Below are positions 12,207 to 23,878 of a stretch of 64,000 bases of DNA, piece by piece. Location: contig JASANG010002181.1 in NCBI GenBank assembly GCA_030248215.1, forward strand, positions 62,001-126,000. The letters run 5' to 3'. The notes beneath the pieces were generated by a model. The model saw only the letters and a list, made by a program, of their open reading frames with translations, was not told where the DNA came from and ran no database searches. Positions within the stretch are counted from its first letter, which is position 1; the number at the start of each line of letters is the position of its first letter. The DNA comes from Enoplolaimus lenunculus (lineage: Eukaryota; Nematoda; Enoplea; Enoplida; Thoracostomopsidae). Position numbers and translations under genes: made by a program.

Positions 12207-13624
12207 GGCCCATGTTACTTTACGGGGGGTCCCGTTCTCCAGCGGGACAGCAATAGTGCCGGAGATCACCGTTTGCTACTCCTGTTTGTGCATACGCTAA
12301 GATTATTCAATTTTCTTTTAATTGTGGGTTGGTTAGATCGCTTAGTGCGGGGGCTTGTGGGGCGGCAGCCACCCATCCTGCTTAGGGTTTTTGCAAGTGC
12401 AGGGGGTGCAAGGGGGCGGCAGCCCCATAATAAAATCAATCTTAACCAAAAGTATTGCTGTCTCGTATTCCGTTTTTCCTACGGAAATAATATCTACCCC
12501 ATTTTCCCGTTTGCCAAAGAAAGCATATTGTTGTAATGGCGTCCACACGGTGATATTGGGTGGCCGTTCCCCTCACATTTGGCTGCCAGACATTGTGATT
12601 AAAAATTGATTTTTCGATTCATTCCGCATCCCCTCGTTCAGAACTTTTCAACTCTACCCGGGTTTTGAACGAGAAATAAATCGCAGTTTTATAACAGGTA
12701 CGTATTAAAATGCAGTGATATGCAAGCCAGCTGTGGTTGCCAAGTCCGGATTTGTACAGAGGGAAGCGCAGGTGGCGCAACCCCAACTGCGAAACTCTTC
12801 GTTCCCCTCCCCCCGATCAAACGAATTTTGTATAATCTGAAAAGTTTGATTTGCGTCGTCCCATTGTCCTGTTTCTCCACCGAAAATTTGCAGCTGTCCC
12901 GTTTTCCCATTTGCCCGAAAGAAACCTGTCCCGTTTTCCCGGCAAAAATTTGCAGCTGTCCCGTTTTTCCCACCGAAAATTTGCAGCTGTCTGGTTTTCC
13001 CATTTGCCCGAAAGAAACCAGTTCTGTTTTCCCGTTTTCCACCAAAAAATGGCAGCTGTACCGTTTTCCGATTTGTTCAAAACAGGCCTGCCCCACTGTT
13101 TCATTTTCTCAACGAAAATTTGCAGCTGTCCCGTGTTCCCATTTGCCCGAAACAAACCTGTCCCGTTTTCCCGTTTTCCCATTGAAGATTTGCAGACGTT
13201 TCGTTTTTCCATTTGCAAGAAACAAACCTGTCCCGTCATCCCTGCGAAAATTTGCAGCTGTCCCGCTTTCCCATTTGCTCGAAACAAACCTGTCCCCTTG
13301 TCCCGTTTTCCTGCCGAAAATTTGCAGCTGTCCTGTTTTACCATCTGCCCAAAACGGGCCTGTCCCATTGACCCGTTTTCCAAGCAAAAATTTGCAGCTG
13401 TTCAGTTTTCCCATTTGGGCGAAACAAACCTGTCCCGTTTTCCCGTTTTTCCAGCGAAAAATTGCAGCTGTACCGTTTTCCAATTTGCCCGAAACCGTTT
13501 TTCATCCATTTTCACATCTGCCCGTAATGCTGTCGGCAGGAGTATCTGAATTTGCCAGTATTACACTCCTGAGTCTTGCTGCCCCGCGGGAAAACGGGAC
13601 GCCCCTATTAAATGTAACATTGGC
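12207..13624. mobile_element. 1.4-kb element with family-B-like ends and a minisatellite core
   Basis: The left end, GGCCCATGTTACTTTACGGG and on to GTCCCGTTCTCC, mirrors the right end GGAAAACGGGACGCCCCTAT then TAAATGTAACATTGGC. The host segment reads through without this insert in copy 1 (around 10870-10900), so that copy serves as a related empty site. Long open frames inside on both strands are repeat artefacts. A 12260-12600 portion holds unrelated-looking sequence with ACCCATCCTGCTTAGGGTTT, similar to 4360-4390. Confidence 0.7.
12865..13500. repeat. minisatellite with units of roughly 60-72 bp
   Basis: About ten copies of a unit combine AAAATTTGCAGCTGTCCCG, TTTTCCCATTTGCCCGAAAC and AAACCTGTCCCG. 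GCAGCTG recurs at 72-bp spacing in the 13253-13400 part and at shorter or longer steps elsewhere. Unit lengths divisible by three leave several frames open on both strands. Confidence 0.9.
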
Positions 13625-14529
13625 AATATACGTTATCATATTATGCTTGCCATATCACTTGCGCATTTGTCAAGGCTACTATGCTTTATCTATTAAAACG
13701 TATTGTGTTTTCGGCTAATTTCAGTTATTTCATTTACATGCAGTATTACCTATATTTCATATTGTTTTCAGGTACTAAAACCTTATTTTCCCAACGAATT
13801 GCATGCACTCAGTTTAATGCGCTATCCAATTTCTGCCAATTCTTTCCCATTTGATCTTTTTGTGCCAATTCCTACATGTCATATTTCTTGTGATCTGATA
13901 TGCTTATTTTCATGTTTCGGGCGTCCCATTCCCGTTTCCTACTAATTTTCAGGTGAACATTCGATTTCACACATCCATTTCTGCCAACTCCGCCCCAATT
14001 GTGTCTATTTACCATGTTTCTGTTTGGTCATATTAATAATTATGATTCACGAAGTTTATATGGTATTTACGGTAGCTTAGCTAGTGGTCTGTGCGTACTT
14101 GACAGCGAATTACACATATAGTGTTATTTTCGGACGGATTAGAAATATAGATTAACCGAGTGATAAAAAGTATTAATTCAGAATCGGAATATTGTTGTTG
14201 CCGTAATTGTTGCCCGTACGTATTTCGATTAGCTGTTCCGTAGGCTGTGTCTGACAGAATTGGCTAATATTTTGGGTTCCTGTTGCAATTCCCCGGAACT
14301 TTTTGCTGTTATGTCAGTCCCACACTACCGTTGGTTTGAGTTGTACATGAATAGTCCGCCCTGTTTATTTTTTCTGTGGACAGAATTGCTTATCGCAGTA
14401 ACTCTGAGCGGACACAATTTTAGCTATGTACAGCGTCCATGCATAGTTTTCGTTTTCCACAAACTGTCTACATACAGTTTTCGTTTTGAAAAAATGTCCG
14501 TATACCAAAAGTAAGAGATATATTAAAAA

Positions 14530-14800
14530 TTTCACGCCAAGTTTGAATTTTCCTACCAAAATTTGAACTTCCCCGCCAAAATTTGAATTTTCCCGCCAAA
14601 ATTCAAATTTTCTGCAAAAATAAATCAATTTTCCAGCCAAAATTTGAATTTGCCACCAAAATTTGAATTTTCAGGCCAAAATTTGAATTACCCGCCAAGG
14701 CTTGAATTTTCCCACCGTAATTTGAATTTCCCACCAAGATTTGAATTTTATACCAAAAAATTAATTTTCCCGCCAAAGTTTGAATTTTTCCGGCAAAAAG
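14530..14800. repeat. minisatellite of about 20 bp, CCCGCCAAAATTTGAATTTT
   Basis: About thirteen imperfect copies of the unit lie in a row. A second block with the same unit is at 16850-17060. Both sit within copies of the long dispersed segment. Confidence 0.9.
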
Positions 14801-15829
14801 ACAGTGGAAAAACACGCATTACTGACAGGTTTCTGTTCTTTCGAATATATGAAATATCTTATATTTGCGTCCGAACGTCTTTTATTTAGATATCCGGACA
14901 TAGTTTCTTAGATATCATTGGCGTCCAGTACTAGGTATGCATGTTACCGCGAACGGTATAGGTTGCCCAGTTAACGTTTAATGGACACTGTAGAGCTTTT
15001 AACAAACGACTGGGTGTGAAATCCAAACCAATGGTAACGTGGGACTGACATTATATTACTTTTCGGCCGTATGGCCCTCGTTCAAAAGTTATAATGGAAC
15101 ATCCACGTTATACTGCACGCTCTACTGCAAAAAAATGCATGGGTCTTAGTAAGACCCGACGTCGCTTTAACACACTATTACGAGACCACTATTATGTCCG
15201 GTAGCCCTAACGAGGACGTAAAGACATATTGCACTGTGTTCATATAGCATCGCAAACATACATACCAACACCACAAACACACATACACACTTATTGATTA
15301 TGCTTAATTTTTTACCTTTTGTCCCGACTCCCTTCGGACAGTGTCGGGACAATTAATAGTGTCTACGTACCGCATAAAATTGTACCTACACGCTAGATGC
15401 ACACTCAAGTTGTACACAGATCCCTACCGGGTGCTTGGACAAATTTTTAACTTAGCGAGCGCATTATAACGTAGATGACCCATAATCACCAAAGATCGGG
15501 GGAAAACTATAATGTGTCATAAGCGGGACTAATGGGTTTGTGTTTATCATATAGCATTGCGCACTTGTTAATTGCCAGTAAAACATATAGATAGTGTCTT
15601 ACAAACGTGTACGAGCCGTAGCATTGTGTAAAGTTTCAATGGCATTCTGCGGTAGCTTAGCTAGTGGTTTGTGCGTACTTGACTGCAAATTATACGTTTA
15701 ATATAGTATTATTTTCGGAGAGATTAGAAATATAGATTCTCGCCTTGCCGGAGCGATAACAAGTAGTAATTCGGAATCGGCATGTTTTATGTGGTCGGGA
15801 TAGTGATTTTTAGTCTCGGGAAACAAGTG

Positions 15830-16028
15830 GGCCCATGCATAGAACAGGGCCGGAACAGTAGTATAAGCATATTCCTAAGCCTATAAGCCTAAGCTTAAGC
15901 GTATGGATGAGCCTATTCCTATGCCTAAGCCTAAGCATAAGCCTAAGCAAAAAAATTAGTCTAAAGCTTAAACTGACTCTATTATAGCCCCTCCGGAAAA
16001 CGATCCGGCCCTGTTCTATACTTGGGCC
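15830..16028. mobile_element. 199-bp MITE, TTAGGC-core family A
   Basis: The left end is GGCCCATGCATAGAACAGGG and the right end is CCCTGTTCTATACTTGGGCC. The 8-bp target duplication AACAAGTG lies at 15822-15829 and 16029-16036. The core carries degenerate GCCTAA hexamers ending in GCAAAAAAATTAGTCTAAAG. It is non-coding. Confidence 0.93.
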
Positions 16029-16739
16029 AACAAGTGTATATATACCGTTTTCGTACTATTGTGTGTTGTTGTAATTGTTGCCTTTACGTGTTTCGAAGAA
16101 CTGTCCCGTAGGCAGTGTCTAAAAGCGGGGTTCACGTTATAACTGGTGCAGTCGGGTCACGATTTGTCACATGTGGATTCGACATCATCATAAATTTTTG
16201 TTACCATCATATGATACGGACAGGCAAAAGAGGAATATCATGTGATATTGCTATACAAAGCACAGGTACACAGGTTATCTCAATATACAAGTGTTCGAAT
16301 GTCTCTGTAGGTGGCTCTGCCACTCTTATTTCAAACTAAAAACTAAAACATAAACTAAAACCAAACCTTGAACCACACCTTAAGGGAGTCTCTGGCTCCA
16401 CCTAGTCTCTCTTAGAACTTAAGTTAGGCTTAGGCGTTGCTACAAGACGTAAAAGTGGTAAAAACTATGTTATGGCGGCTGCGTCCGCAATGTGAAACTT
16501 ACTGGGCCCTGCGTGGCCATTGAATATAGTTGCATATAGTTCTGGTTGGTTTTGTGTGAAAGGATATATAGCTAGGCTATGTCGGCACCAATATGGTGCT
16601 TTATATTTGTGTGGATGTTGCATTATTATTGTTGTTGTAGGTAGACTGCACAGGATGGGTGGCTCTGGACCTAATTTGGCATCGTCGGACAACCAATTGT
16701 GGGTGTCGGTCTGTTTGCAAGTTTCAGACATATTGCTGA

Positions 16740-16815
16740 ATATCATATGATATTCCAAACTACATCATATATGATATTCAGCAAAACGGATTTGGAGTAT
16801 CATATGATATTCCAT
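16740..16815. repeat. cluster of ATCATATGAT palindromes
   Basis: GAATATCATATGATATTCC and close variants occur three times in about 75 bp. Further variants lie at 16207 and 16240, and at 58374-58510. The copies belong to a dispersed segment found at 16130-16820 and 58275-58515. Confidence 0.7.
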
Positions 16816-16849
16816 TTTGTAGCGTAAGACGAATCGTAAGACATTCCGC

Positions 16850-17060
16850 CAAAATTTGAATATTCCCGTCAAAATTTGAACTTTCCTGTCAAAATTTCAG
16901 CCAAATTTTAAATTTTCGCGCCAAAACTTAAATTTCCCGCCAAAATTTGAATTTTACCTAAAATTTGAATTTCCAGCCAAAATTTGAAGTTTCCGCCAAA
17001 AATATAATTTTCCCGCCAAACTTTAAATTTTCCTGCCAAAATTTAAATTCCCACCATATA
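16850..17060. repeat. minisatellite of about 20 bp, second block
   Basis: About ten imperfect copies of a CGCCAAAATTTGAATTTTC-like unit, the same as at 14530-14800. Confidence 0.88.
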
Positions 17061-17111
17061 TATTAGTGTTGTTAGTTACATTGTCTCGTATGATCATTTT
17101 TAAAATGTCCA

Positions 17112-17309
17112 CTTTAGTGACCCGAATAAGAGGGGGGCTGATATTTGTTTGGCCTCTCCAGAGGGTACTCCCCTTTGTAATTCGGTTACGGACTGTTATT
17201 TATGTTAAACCGCGCTACGCTGACCTTCGTTATACTGATATATCCGGTACTGCAATCATCCGTTGAATTAAACGTTTATTTGTCTTGTGTCAATAGCTTG
17301 AGCGAGTAG
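17112..17309. mobile_element. truncated TA-insertion MITE (family D)
   Basis: It starts TTAGTGACCCGAATAAGAGG and follows the family sequence to GTGTCAATAGCTTGAGCGA, then stops without a right end. Confidence 0.8.
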
Positions 17310-19557
17310 ATTTGCTATTACTTTGCTCTAAGCTTAAGCCTAAGCGCTACGTGTTTACTATTACTGATTTTAGAATCGCCGATTAGTATAACCAGTCAAA
17401 TATAAAACAATACATAAAATTACTTGTTAATTTGCGGGTACCGACCCCACCGCTTTGTTTTATCGTAGTTGTATTTTGTTCGAAGTTTTCTGATATATAA
17501 ATATTTAAGTTTTTGAGCACTGTAGCTCCTTGCTTTAAGTTTCGTGTCTTGTCTACTAAATATTTTGAAATCTAAAAAATTGACATTTCTATAAATGTTT
17601 GCTGGTATAAAATCTGAATATTTTATGTGTTTGGGGCGTCAGTTTGAATCAGAATATTTGAAGTTGCAATATAAACCGAATTCACATTAACTTTTGTTGA
17701 TTTTACTTCACTTGTAATTCGCGTTGCCAGCTGCACTTGCGGCGGCGTTCCGAGCCCGTCCCCGTCAGAAATTTCTGCATCCGCTGTTGAAAGCGGGGCA
17801 CCACTAAAAGTAACATGGGTTGATGTTTGCAAAATTTAGCGTAAGTATATATTTCAGCGTGATTCTTTCTTCTTGAAACGTAAAACGACACATGTGTATG
17901 TAGTTCGAGGAAAGGGTGACATTTAATGGATTCTCTGTTGCAGCAGTTTAAACCAGACGGAGATAAACAGAATCAACTCAATTTCAGGTGGCAACGCAAG
18001 TATTTATAGTCAGTAGCAATCTTCTAAACCGAATTCCCAGCACTATAGAAGCAGTTTAATAAAGAACCGTTTTTAGAATTGTTTTAGTACTTTCTTTAAA
18101 ACAGCAAGTTAAAACCAGTGCTTATGACACGAAAATTGCCAAAAAATGCAAAATCTAGTTTCGGATATCGGAAATAGAAAATTTAATTTCGGATATCCCG
18201 ATAGGATAAGTATATATCAACAAAAGTAGCCGGAAATCCGAATATGAAAAAATATCCGACGACCATCACTAGCTATCATGTGATTTAGTTTCAGCACACA
18301 ACAGGGACTGAAACCGAAAGAAACAGTTGCAAAAATTGACAATCTATTAAGTACGAACCTATATACGCCCAATATATCTCAAATGCCATACTGCTTTTTT
18401 AAATATTGTTTTTACATGGACTTCGGAGCACTTGATTTTCTAGTAAAAATTTTATACGCTTCGAAGTTGCAAAAATGTAAGGACATGAGTTTATTCTGTT
18501 GCTCTGCGAGTTTAAATTATAAAAATGTTTAATTTTTAAAATTTGTATATTGACAGGCCGACGACAATACTTTACAACACGCTCGATAACAAAAACAAGA
18601 TTATACGTCCAACGCAGATAACAGGGAACAACTGGTGGTCTGCCACCGGCTTCGGTAGAAATTTTGCCACACCGCCCTCAATTTATTTAATACTGAAATT
18701 GTGGTTTTATAAAAATTCGGGACGTTGGTGAGTTGGTTTGTAACTGAGGCAGTTGTTGAAGCTTTAGTTGCCAAGATTTCTCCGAAAAAAAGTTAAAACC
18801 GAATTTTGTCAGCACTTCGAAGGTTAGGTTTAAAGTTGACAACTTTAGAACCATTTTTAGTACTAAATTCTGTTTAACTTTCAGTTTCAGCAAGATTTGT
18901 GGTTCTCCGGTTCTGATTTTTTTCACCGCCGGTTGCACCCTGACACACATATGACGTGTGGACGTCGATACAACCACGCATGTCACTGACATAATCAAGC
19001 GAACAGCTGATAACACAACAATGTCATACAGAACGAATCTTTACCACAAACTTGAGTTGGTATATAATTTCTAAAATAATAATAATAATAATAATATCAC
19101 TAATATAACCGAATGATTACAGACTTAGGCTCGTTAGTCGTTATTTTATAGCTGGCACTTGACATAACCCAAAATGCGAACGTACCGCGCGTAACAATTT
19201 AAAACTCAAAGTACACTTTACTTCAATTGCATTAAATCGGCATTACAAATAGCAAATTACATGGCCAATCGCCACAAAAACTCCAAACGGTCATTTTAGC
19301 TAAAGACTTGCAACAAAACGTTATGCGAAAAGCATACCTCATCGAAGCCCTAAACCAAACTTCATACCTAATTCGCTATATACCTAAACTCTAACACTGT
19401 ATACAAATACCCAAGCAATCAACCAATCAAAACGTCACTTGCACATTGTACATCCATGAAAAATGACGACTTGTAGAAAACAAAACGATTTTTAACTATA
19501 ATTTTTTAAAAATTCAAAAATCGATAAAAGCTTCACTGCTCAATAACGCTTAAACGA
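17310..19557. other. gene-free stretch
   Basis: No supportable exon. There is an (AAT)n microsatellite at 19074-19096. CAGGGTG-type element fragments lie around 18150-18260 and 18890-18945 (CGCCGGTTGCACCCTGAC). Confidence 0.45.
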
Positions 19558-19626
19558 CTACTTCTTAGCCGCACGACGTTTTCGTTGCAACCGGCGCATC
19601 CGCTTTTTCTTCCACTTGTTTCGCAT
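19558..19626 (-). CDS. RPL41: ribosomal protein eL41 (RPL41)
   Basis: A 22-codon ORF, MRNKWKKKRMRRLQRKRR then AAKK, ends in TAG. The first 18 residues match the eukaryotic L41 consensus (MRAKW.KKRMRRL.RKRR) almost exactly. This very basic peptide of usually 24-25 residues lies at the ribosomal subunit interface. The C-terminal end is AAKK and is shorter than the usual KMR.RSK, so this copy is three residues short. An upstream acceptor-like GAG lies at about 19637-19639, twelve nt before the ATG; a 5' leader intron or trans-splice site is possible. The gene is too short for statistical gene finding, and similarity is the whole evidence. A processed copy cannot be excluded. Confidence 0.85.
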   Translation of the reverse strand: MRNKWKKKRMRRLQRKRRAAKK

Positions 19627-19639
19627 AGTTGTTATCTTC

Positions 19640-21377
19640 TCGCACACAAGAACAAAATAGATAATTTAATATACACCCCAGCGATTAACTAATGTTCTAT
19701 ACACAATGATACCATTCAAATCTGAAAAATTTTGCAACAGTCACACGTTCAAAATGGCATATTGTAGTGCAAATTGCTATAAAGGGTAATTAAAAACCTG
19801 CTTTGGGCAAAAACAGAAAGGCTTGATAACATAAATTTTAACAATTCCCAAACTTATACAAACTCATGGAATAGCGCAACTTTTTTAACAAATAGAAAAA
19901 ATCCGCTATCGAAATTACCGGGACCTTCAACAAAAAATTCACCGAGAGCCGGAGGTCCATTTTCTACCGAAGCGGAACCTTCAGTTGCAAGCTGCTACAT
20001 ACATATTAAGCTGAACCCTGTCACTGACGGACAGGGTGCAATCGGAGGTGAAAAACACAGAAGCCGGAGGTAAACAAAACTTGTCGCAACCCGCGGTGAC
20101 ACAAAATTAGGTAGTTAAAATAATGTTTAATTTGTTAATTTTAACAAAAATGTGTAATGTGTTGTTAAATTGTTTGGTTTTGCGCTTGTTCTAGCCTGCT
20201 GACAGGATTATTCCTATAGCAAATATACGCTTTATTGTGACGCTCAACGGCCAACTCGAGCATCAGTTGTTTGAATTGTTCCTATTGGCGGCAAAGTTTA
20301 TGCCCGTTGCGTTTAAACCACAGCGGTCCCTGGTAAACTGTTGAGTTCTACTTCCTAGACCTATTCTATATGCAATCGGAGACTCCATATCTATCGTTAT
20401 AATCAGGGAGCAACCAGCGGTTAAAAAACTGGAGGCCAGGGTGCAAACGGAATTCCGGTTCCGGAAGAAATCCGGTATTATTTAACAATCCGGTTCCGGT
20501 AAGAAATCCGGTATCTTTTCACCAGAATTTTCCGCTATTGAAAATTTTTTCTCATTCGAAAATTTAACAAAAATTGGCATATTATTTGAACTTATTTTTC
20601 TAAAATTGTCCAAGCGTGTATTACCAAAATTTTCAATTTGTGCCACACTCCATAATTTATCATGTTTCCACCTACCGCATTTGTTTCAGGATTTTGGCAT
20701 TCTAAATGGTGTGTTTACAGCATTAAATAATCAGCAAAACGTAGTCAACAAATAACTTTGAGCTTCTATTTCGAAAATAACTCAAAATTTAAAGCGACAT
20801 AAATATCACGGCAAAAACAAAACTCAAAAACTCAAAAAATTTCACCACCCAAATCAGCAACCGGATTCAAAGGTCGATTTTCTGCTGACAGCAGACCTCC
20901 GGTTGCACACTGCTTGTAAATTAAAGCCAAACGTTTGAACAACACTTACGACTCAAAAACGCTTATTATATAATACAACACACACATGGACGCAATAAAC
21001 TTTATTATATACAGAAAACAACAAAACATAAAACGTATAAAATACGGATTCACATACGTTTGGACAGCATTCAATTTTTTTGGCTTATATATGATTTCAG
21101 TATTTACACAATATTCTTGTCGAAAAAGTAAAAAACAAGCAAATGAAACTCTGCTATACTAAAAATTCAACTAAATAATAGCACATCCTCACAATAATAA
21201 TTTTCTAAACCATGCGGACCAGTTTTGTCACCTAAACGTTTCAGCATATTGTGGGTGGGTAATGCTGTCATGGTCAAAAAAACGGTTATTCTGTACAATT
21301 CAAAGCGTCAAACATTCATTACCAAAAGCTTGCAATGATCCGGAGAAGTCATGAAAACTTGAAATATATGCCAAATG
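19640..21377. other. gene-free stretch with CAGGGTG-type element fragments
   Basis: Left-end-like sequences occur at 20031 (CAGGGTGCAATCGGAGG) and 20437 (CAGGGTGCAAACGGAATTCC), with ATCCGG-rich interior nearby and a GGTTGCACACTG end near 20900. A minus-strand AATAAA at 21001-21006 could serve the AAMP transcript. Confidence 0.4.
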
Positions 21378-23153
21378 CTATCTACTATCCGGATTATCAT
21401 TTGAATAAAAATCATAAAGAAACACTCTACACACACCATCAGCTCCTGCAGTCAAAATAGCGCGCGTTTCCGCGAACCACGCTAAATCTAATATTTCGCC
21501 TTCATTTCCTGGTAATTCACTACAAAGCGTACCGTTTCGAATATCCCACAACTTTAAGACCCCATCAATCCCTGCCGAAGCGAAATGGTACGTATCCAAA
21601 GGGCACAGACGTGTGACACCTCCACGATGATGTAAGTTGATCCTAGGCTGCCCAGAAACCATATCCCAAACGACTACGGTATCCGGTAAGCCAGCAGCAA
21701 CCAAATATTGTCCGTTCGTTGTAAAAACTACGCTTTCAACTCCAGTACAACTTTTCGGTTCGGACGTCCCAAATTCCATATCTTCCGGTTCCCCAGTTAT
21801 TCGGCCATTAGCCACCTGTCCATGCCAGACCACGGAATCTATGTCCATATCAGTATGCTTAGAATCAAGGTCCCCAGACACGTTGGCCCCTGCTTGCTTG
21901 CTAGGGCTCTTCTCAGAATCGTACTCTTCCAGACCATCTCGTAAACCGCTACTCTCTTCAAGACTTCTCGGCAAGGTATCCAAATCCACTGGCTGAGGCA
22001 ACACAACATTGGGTGGCAAACAAAACTGAGCAATCATTTTCAAGCTATCCAACTGAGCAACTATAACTCGACCGGATTCATCACCGCTCGCTCCAAACGT
22101 CCTTGCACTAGAATCAGTGAACACAGCGACACAATTCACCGATGCCTCATGCGAAAACGATGGTGTAGCAGCTGCAGACGTTTTTAGATCCCACAACCTT
22201 AGACCGCCGCATTTATACCCGGCGTAGACATGCTTGCCAGCGGGCAAAAACTGGCCTGCGGAACAACTCGACCCAGGACTCGCCATAACTTTACACTGTA
22301 CCCGTGTTCTACTCTGGACGCTCACGCCACACTGTCGGCCATCGTCAGAATACTCCTTACCGTCACCTCCAACATCCATCCTGGATCCTCGTGGCAGACG
22401 AACCACCAGCCACATCCACACGTCACCAGACCCACTGCCGGCCACTAAAATATCCGCCGCTGCCGGATGCCACTGTAGCCATTCGACTTCGGCACCGAGT
22501 TGAAATTCTTCAATTTCTTCTCGAAAATCCGACAGCTCGTAAATTCGGATCGCGCCAGCCAAATCGCCAATTGCAACCATTGTTCGCTTGCCGTTCAACG
22601 CAATCGCGACTACAGAATCGCCGAAGTTCGCAAAACGATGAATTTCGACACCGGTTGTCGCGTCCCAGACATATGCTGCATCGTCTTCGCCTCCACTGAT
22701 TGCAAACAATTGTTGTTGTTGTTGTTGTTGCAACTGTTGTTCTTCATGTTGTTGTTGTTGTTGCAAATGTTGTTCTTCATGTTGTTCTTGTTGTCCCTGT
22801 TGTTGCAGTTGCGATTGTTCTACTAGTTGTTGTGTTTGTTGCTGCTGTTCTTCACGCTGTCCTTCCTCCTCCCCACGTTGCTGTTGTTGTATTCGTTGTG
22901 GTTGCTGCTGCCCTTGATGTTGCTGCAGCACGCTCAGCGCACAAATTGCGTACACTTGACCCGTATGTCGCGTAAATTGAACTTCAGAAACGTCTGTTTG
23001 TGTTGCGCTGGGTTCATTCTCTTGCCTTCCAATCGCGCTACACAATAAATCATCGTTGTGTTCACTGGTAAAGTTACCATTCTGCAACTCTAAGCTAGGG
23101 CACTGATCATCCGGTGCACTACCACATCCGTTTTCAGTACTGTTAAGATCCAT
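21378..23153 (-). CDS. AAMP: angio-associated migratory cell protein (AAMP) homologue with Q-rich insertion
   Basis: A single uninterrupted 591-codon frame has an ATG start. Past a low-complexity N-terminus it carries WD40 repeats closely resembling AAMP: SGGEDDAAYVWDATTG, EWLQWHPAAADILVAGSGSG, YAGYKCGGLRLWDLKTS, VAAGLPDTVVVWDMVSG, ASAGIDGVLKLWDIRNGTL and GEILDLAWF. The animal protein is about 430 residues, so this one is some 150 longer. Residues about 77-148 are a glutamine/glutamate-rich tract, placed between HTGQVYAICALS and LFAISGGEDD, inside the first WD blade. A second extra acidic stretch lies at about 385-450. AAMP is a mainly cytosolic beta-propeller linked to cell migration and to ribosome-associated roles. 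The glutamine tract mixes CAA and CAG. The absence of introns over 1.8 kb is unusual in this window; a retro-derived origin is possible but the frame is intact. Confidence 0.93.
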   Translation of the reverse strand: MDLNSTENGCGSAPDDQCPSLELQNGNFTSEHNDDLLCSAIGRQENEPSATQTDVSEVQFTRHTGQVYAICALSVLQQHQGQQQPQRIQQQQRGEEEGQREEQQQQTQQLVEQSQLQQQGQQEQHEEQHLQQQQQHEEQQLQQQQQQQLFAISGGEDDAAYVWDATTGVEIHRFANFGDSVVAIALNGKRTMVAIGDLAGAIRIYELSDFREEIEEFQLGAEVEWLQWHPAAADILVAGSGSGDVWMWLVVRLPRGSRMDVGGDGKEYSDDGRQCGVSVQSRTRVQCKVMASPGSSCSAGQFLPAGKHVYAGYKCGGLRLWDLKTSAAATPSFSHEASVNCVAVFTDSSARTFGASGDESGRVIVAQLDSLKMIAQFCLPPNVVLPQPVDLDTLPRSLEESSGLRDGLEEYDSEKSPSKQAGANVSGDLDSKHTDMDIDSVVWHGQVANGRITGEPEDMEFGTSEPKSCTGVESVVFTTNGQYLVAAGLPDTVVVWDMVSGQPRINLHHRGGVTRLCPLDTYHFASAGIDGVLKLWDIRNGTLCSELPGNEGEILDLAWFAETRAILTAGADGVCRVFLYDFYSNDNPDSR

Positions 23154-23664
23154 TGATTTACATTACTAATAAATCTACAATAAAACACAGATTCAAGAAC
23201 ACAGATTCAAGTAAACAGTGATAAATGAAAAATACACCACAACATATTAAACATCTGCATCGACGTTGTAGTAAAATTAATAACAAATATTCAATTCAGT
23301 TTCATACTGGTACAAAAATAAAGGAAAAGTATAGGCCGATTTCATAAAATGCACGATGAAATGCTAACAGAATGCACCTTCGTACTAAAAACAGACAAAA
23401 CGGAACCAACGGTCAATTATAAGCTTAACCATATAAACTGATGTCACCGAATACAGATAGCAGGATGTTAACGGATAGTAAAAATAGCGGGAACGCATAG
23501 CGATTAAAATAGCAGCAACGGAAAGTAGATATTGAAGTATGAAAGTTTCAGATGTTTCGTTTTTTTTTGTCAACAGAACTGATGTATGCAAACAATCACT
23601 GGGGTTTTTAACCGAAGTTCTTAAAATTTTACATGTATTTCGTCATTTTTATTGCATATCGAAC
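23154..23664. other. upstream region of AAMP
   Basis: No exon supported. Minus-strand sequence just upstream of the AAMP ATG holds TTATTAG, an acceptor-like site 12 nt before the start. CGATAGCAGG/GGATAG-like fragments at 23460-23530 resemble the interior of CAGGGTG elements. Confidence 0.35.
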
Positions 23665-23830
23665 GGCACATGTACAGAACAGGGCCGGAACAGTAGCATA
23701 AGCATATTCCTAAGCGTAAGCGTATGGATGAGCCTATTTCTAAGCCCAAGCAAAAAAATCAGTCTAAACTTAAACTGACTCTATTATAGCCCCTCCGGAA
23801 AACGATCGGGCCCTGTTCTACACATCAGCC
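23665..23830. mobile_element. 166-bp MITE, TTAGGC-core family A
   Basis: The ends are GGCACATGTACAGAACAGGG and GGGCCCTGTTCTACACATCA then GCC. The 8-bp target duplication TATCGAAC is at 23657-23664 and 23831-23838. The core is short, with CCTAAGCGTAAGCG and GCCCAAGC. Confidence 0.92.
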
Positions 23831-23878
23831 TATCGAACAATTGCAGCATATATATAATAAAAAATTGTGAGAAATATT

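Larger units (their letters stand above)
13625..17111. repeat. continuation of copies 2 and 3 of the long dispersed segment
   Basis: The GCTTAGCTAGTGG, GTCCCGTAGG and ATGGCCCTCGTTCAAAAG landmarks recur in the same order. The segment is interrupted by the CGCCAAAATTTGAA minisatellites and by the element at 15830-16028. Part of the 16130-16820 stretch also matches 58275-58515. No coding exon was supported. Confidence 0.65.

Noticed and set aside
12720-13718. Long open frames (up to about 330 codons) on both strands
   Set aside because: They are produced by the minisatellite with units divisible by three: several frames are open at once, the residues are periodic and no family is recognisable.
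14365-14889. Open frames with repeated FEFS/GKIQ-type residues
   Set aside because: They translate the CGCCAAAATTTGAA minisatellite on either strand.
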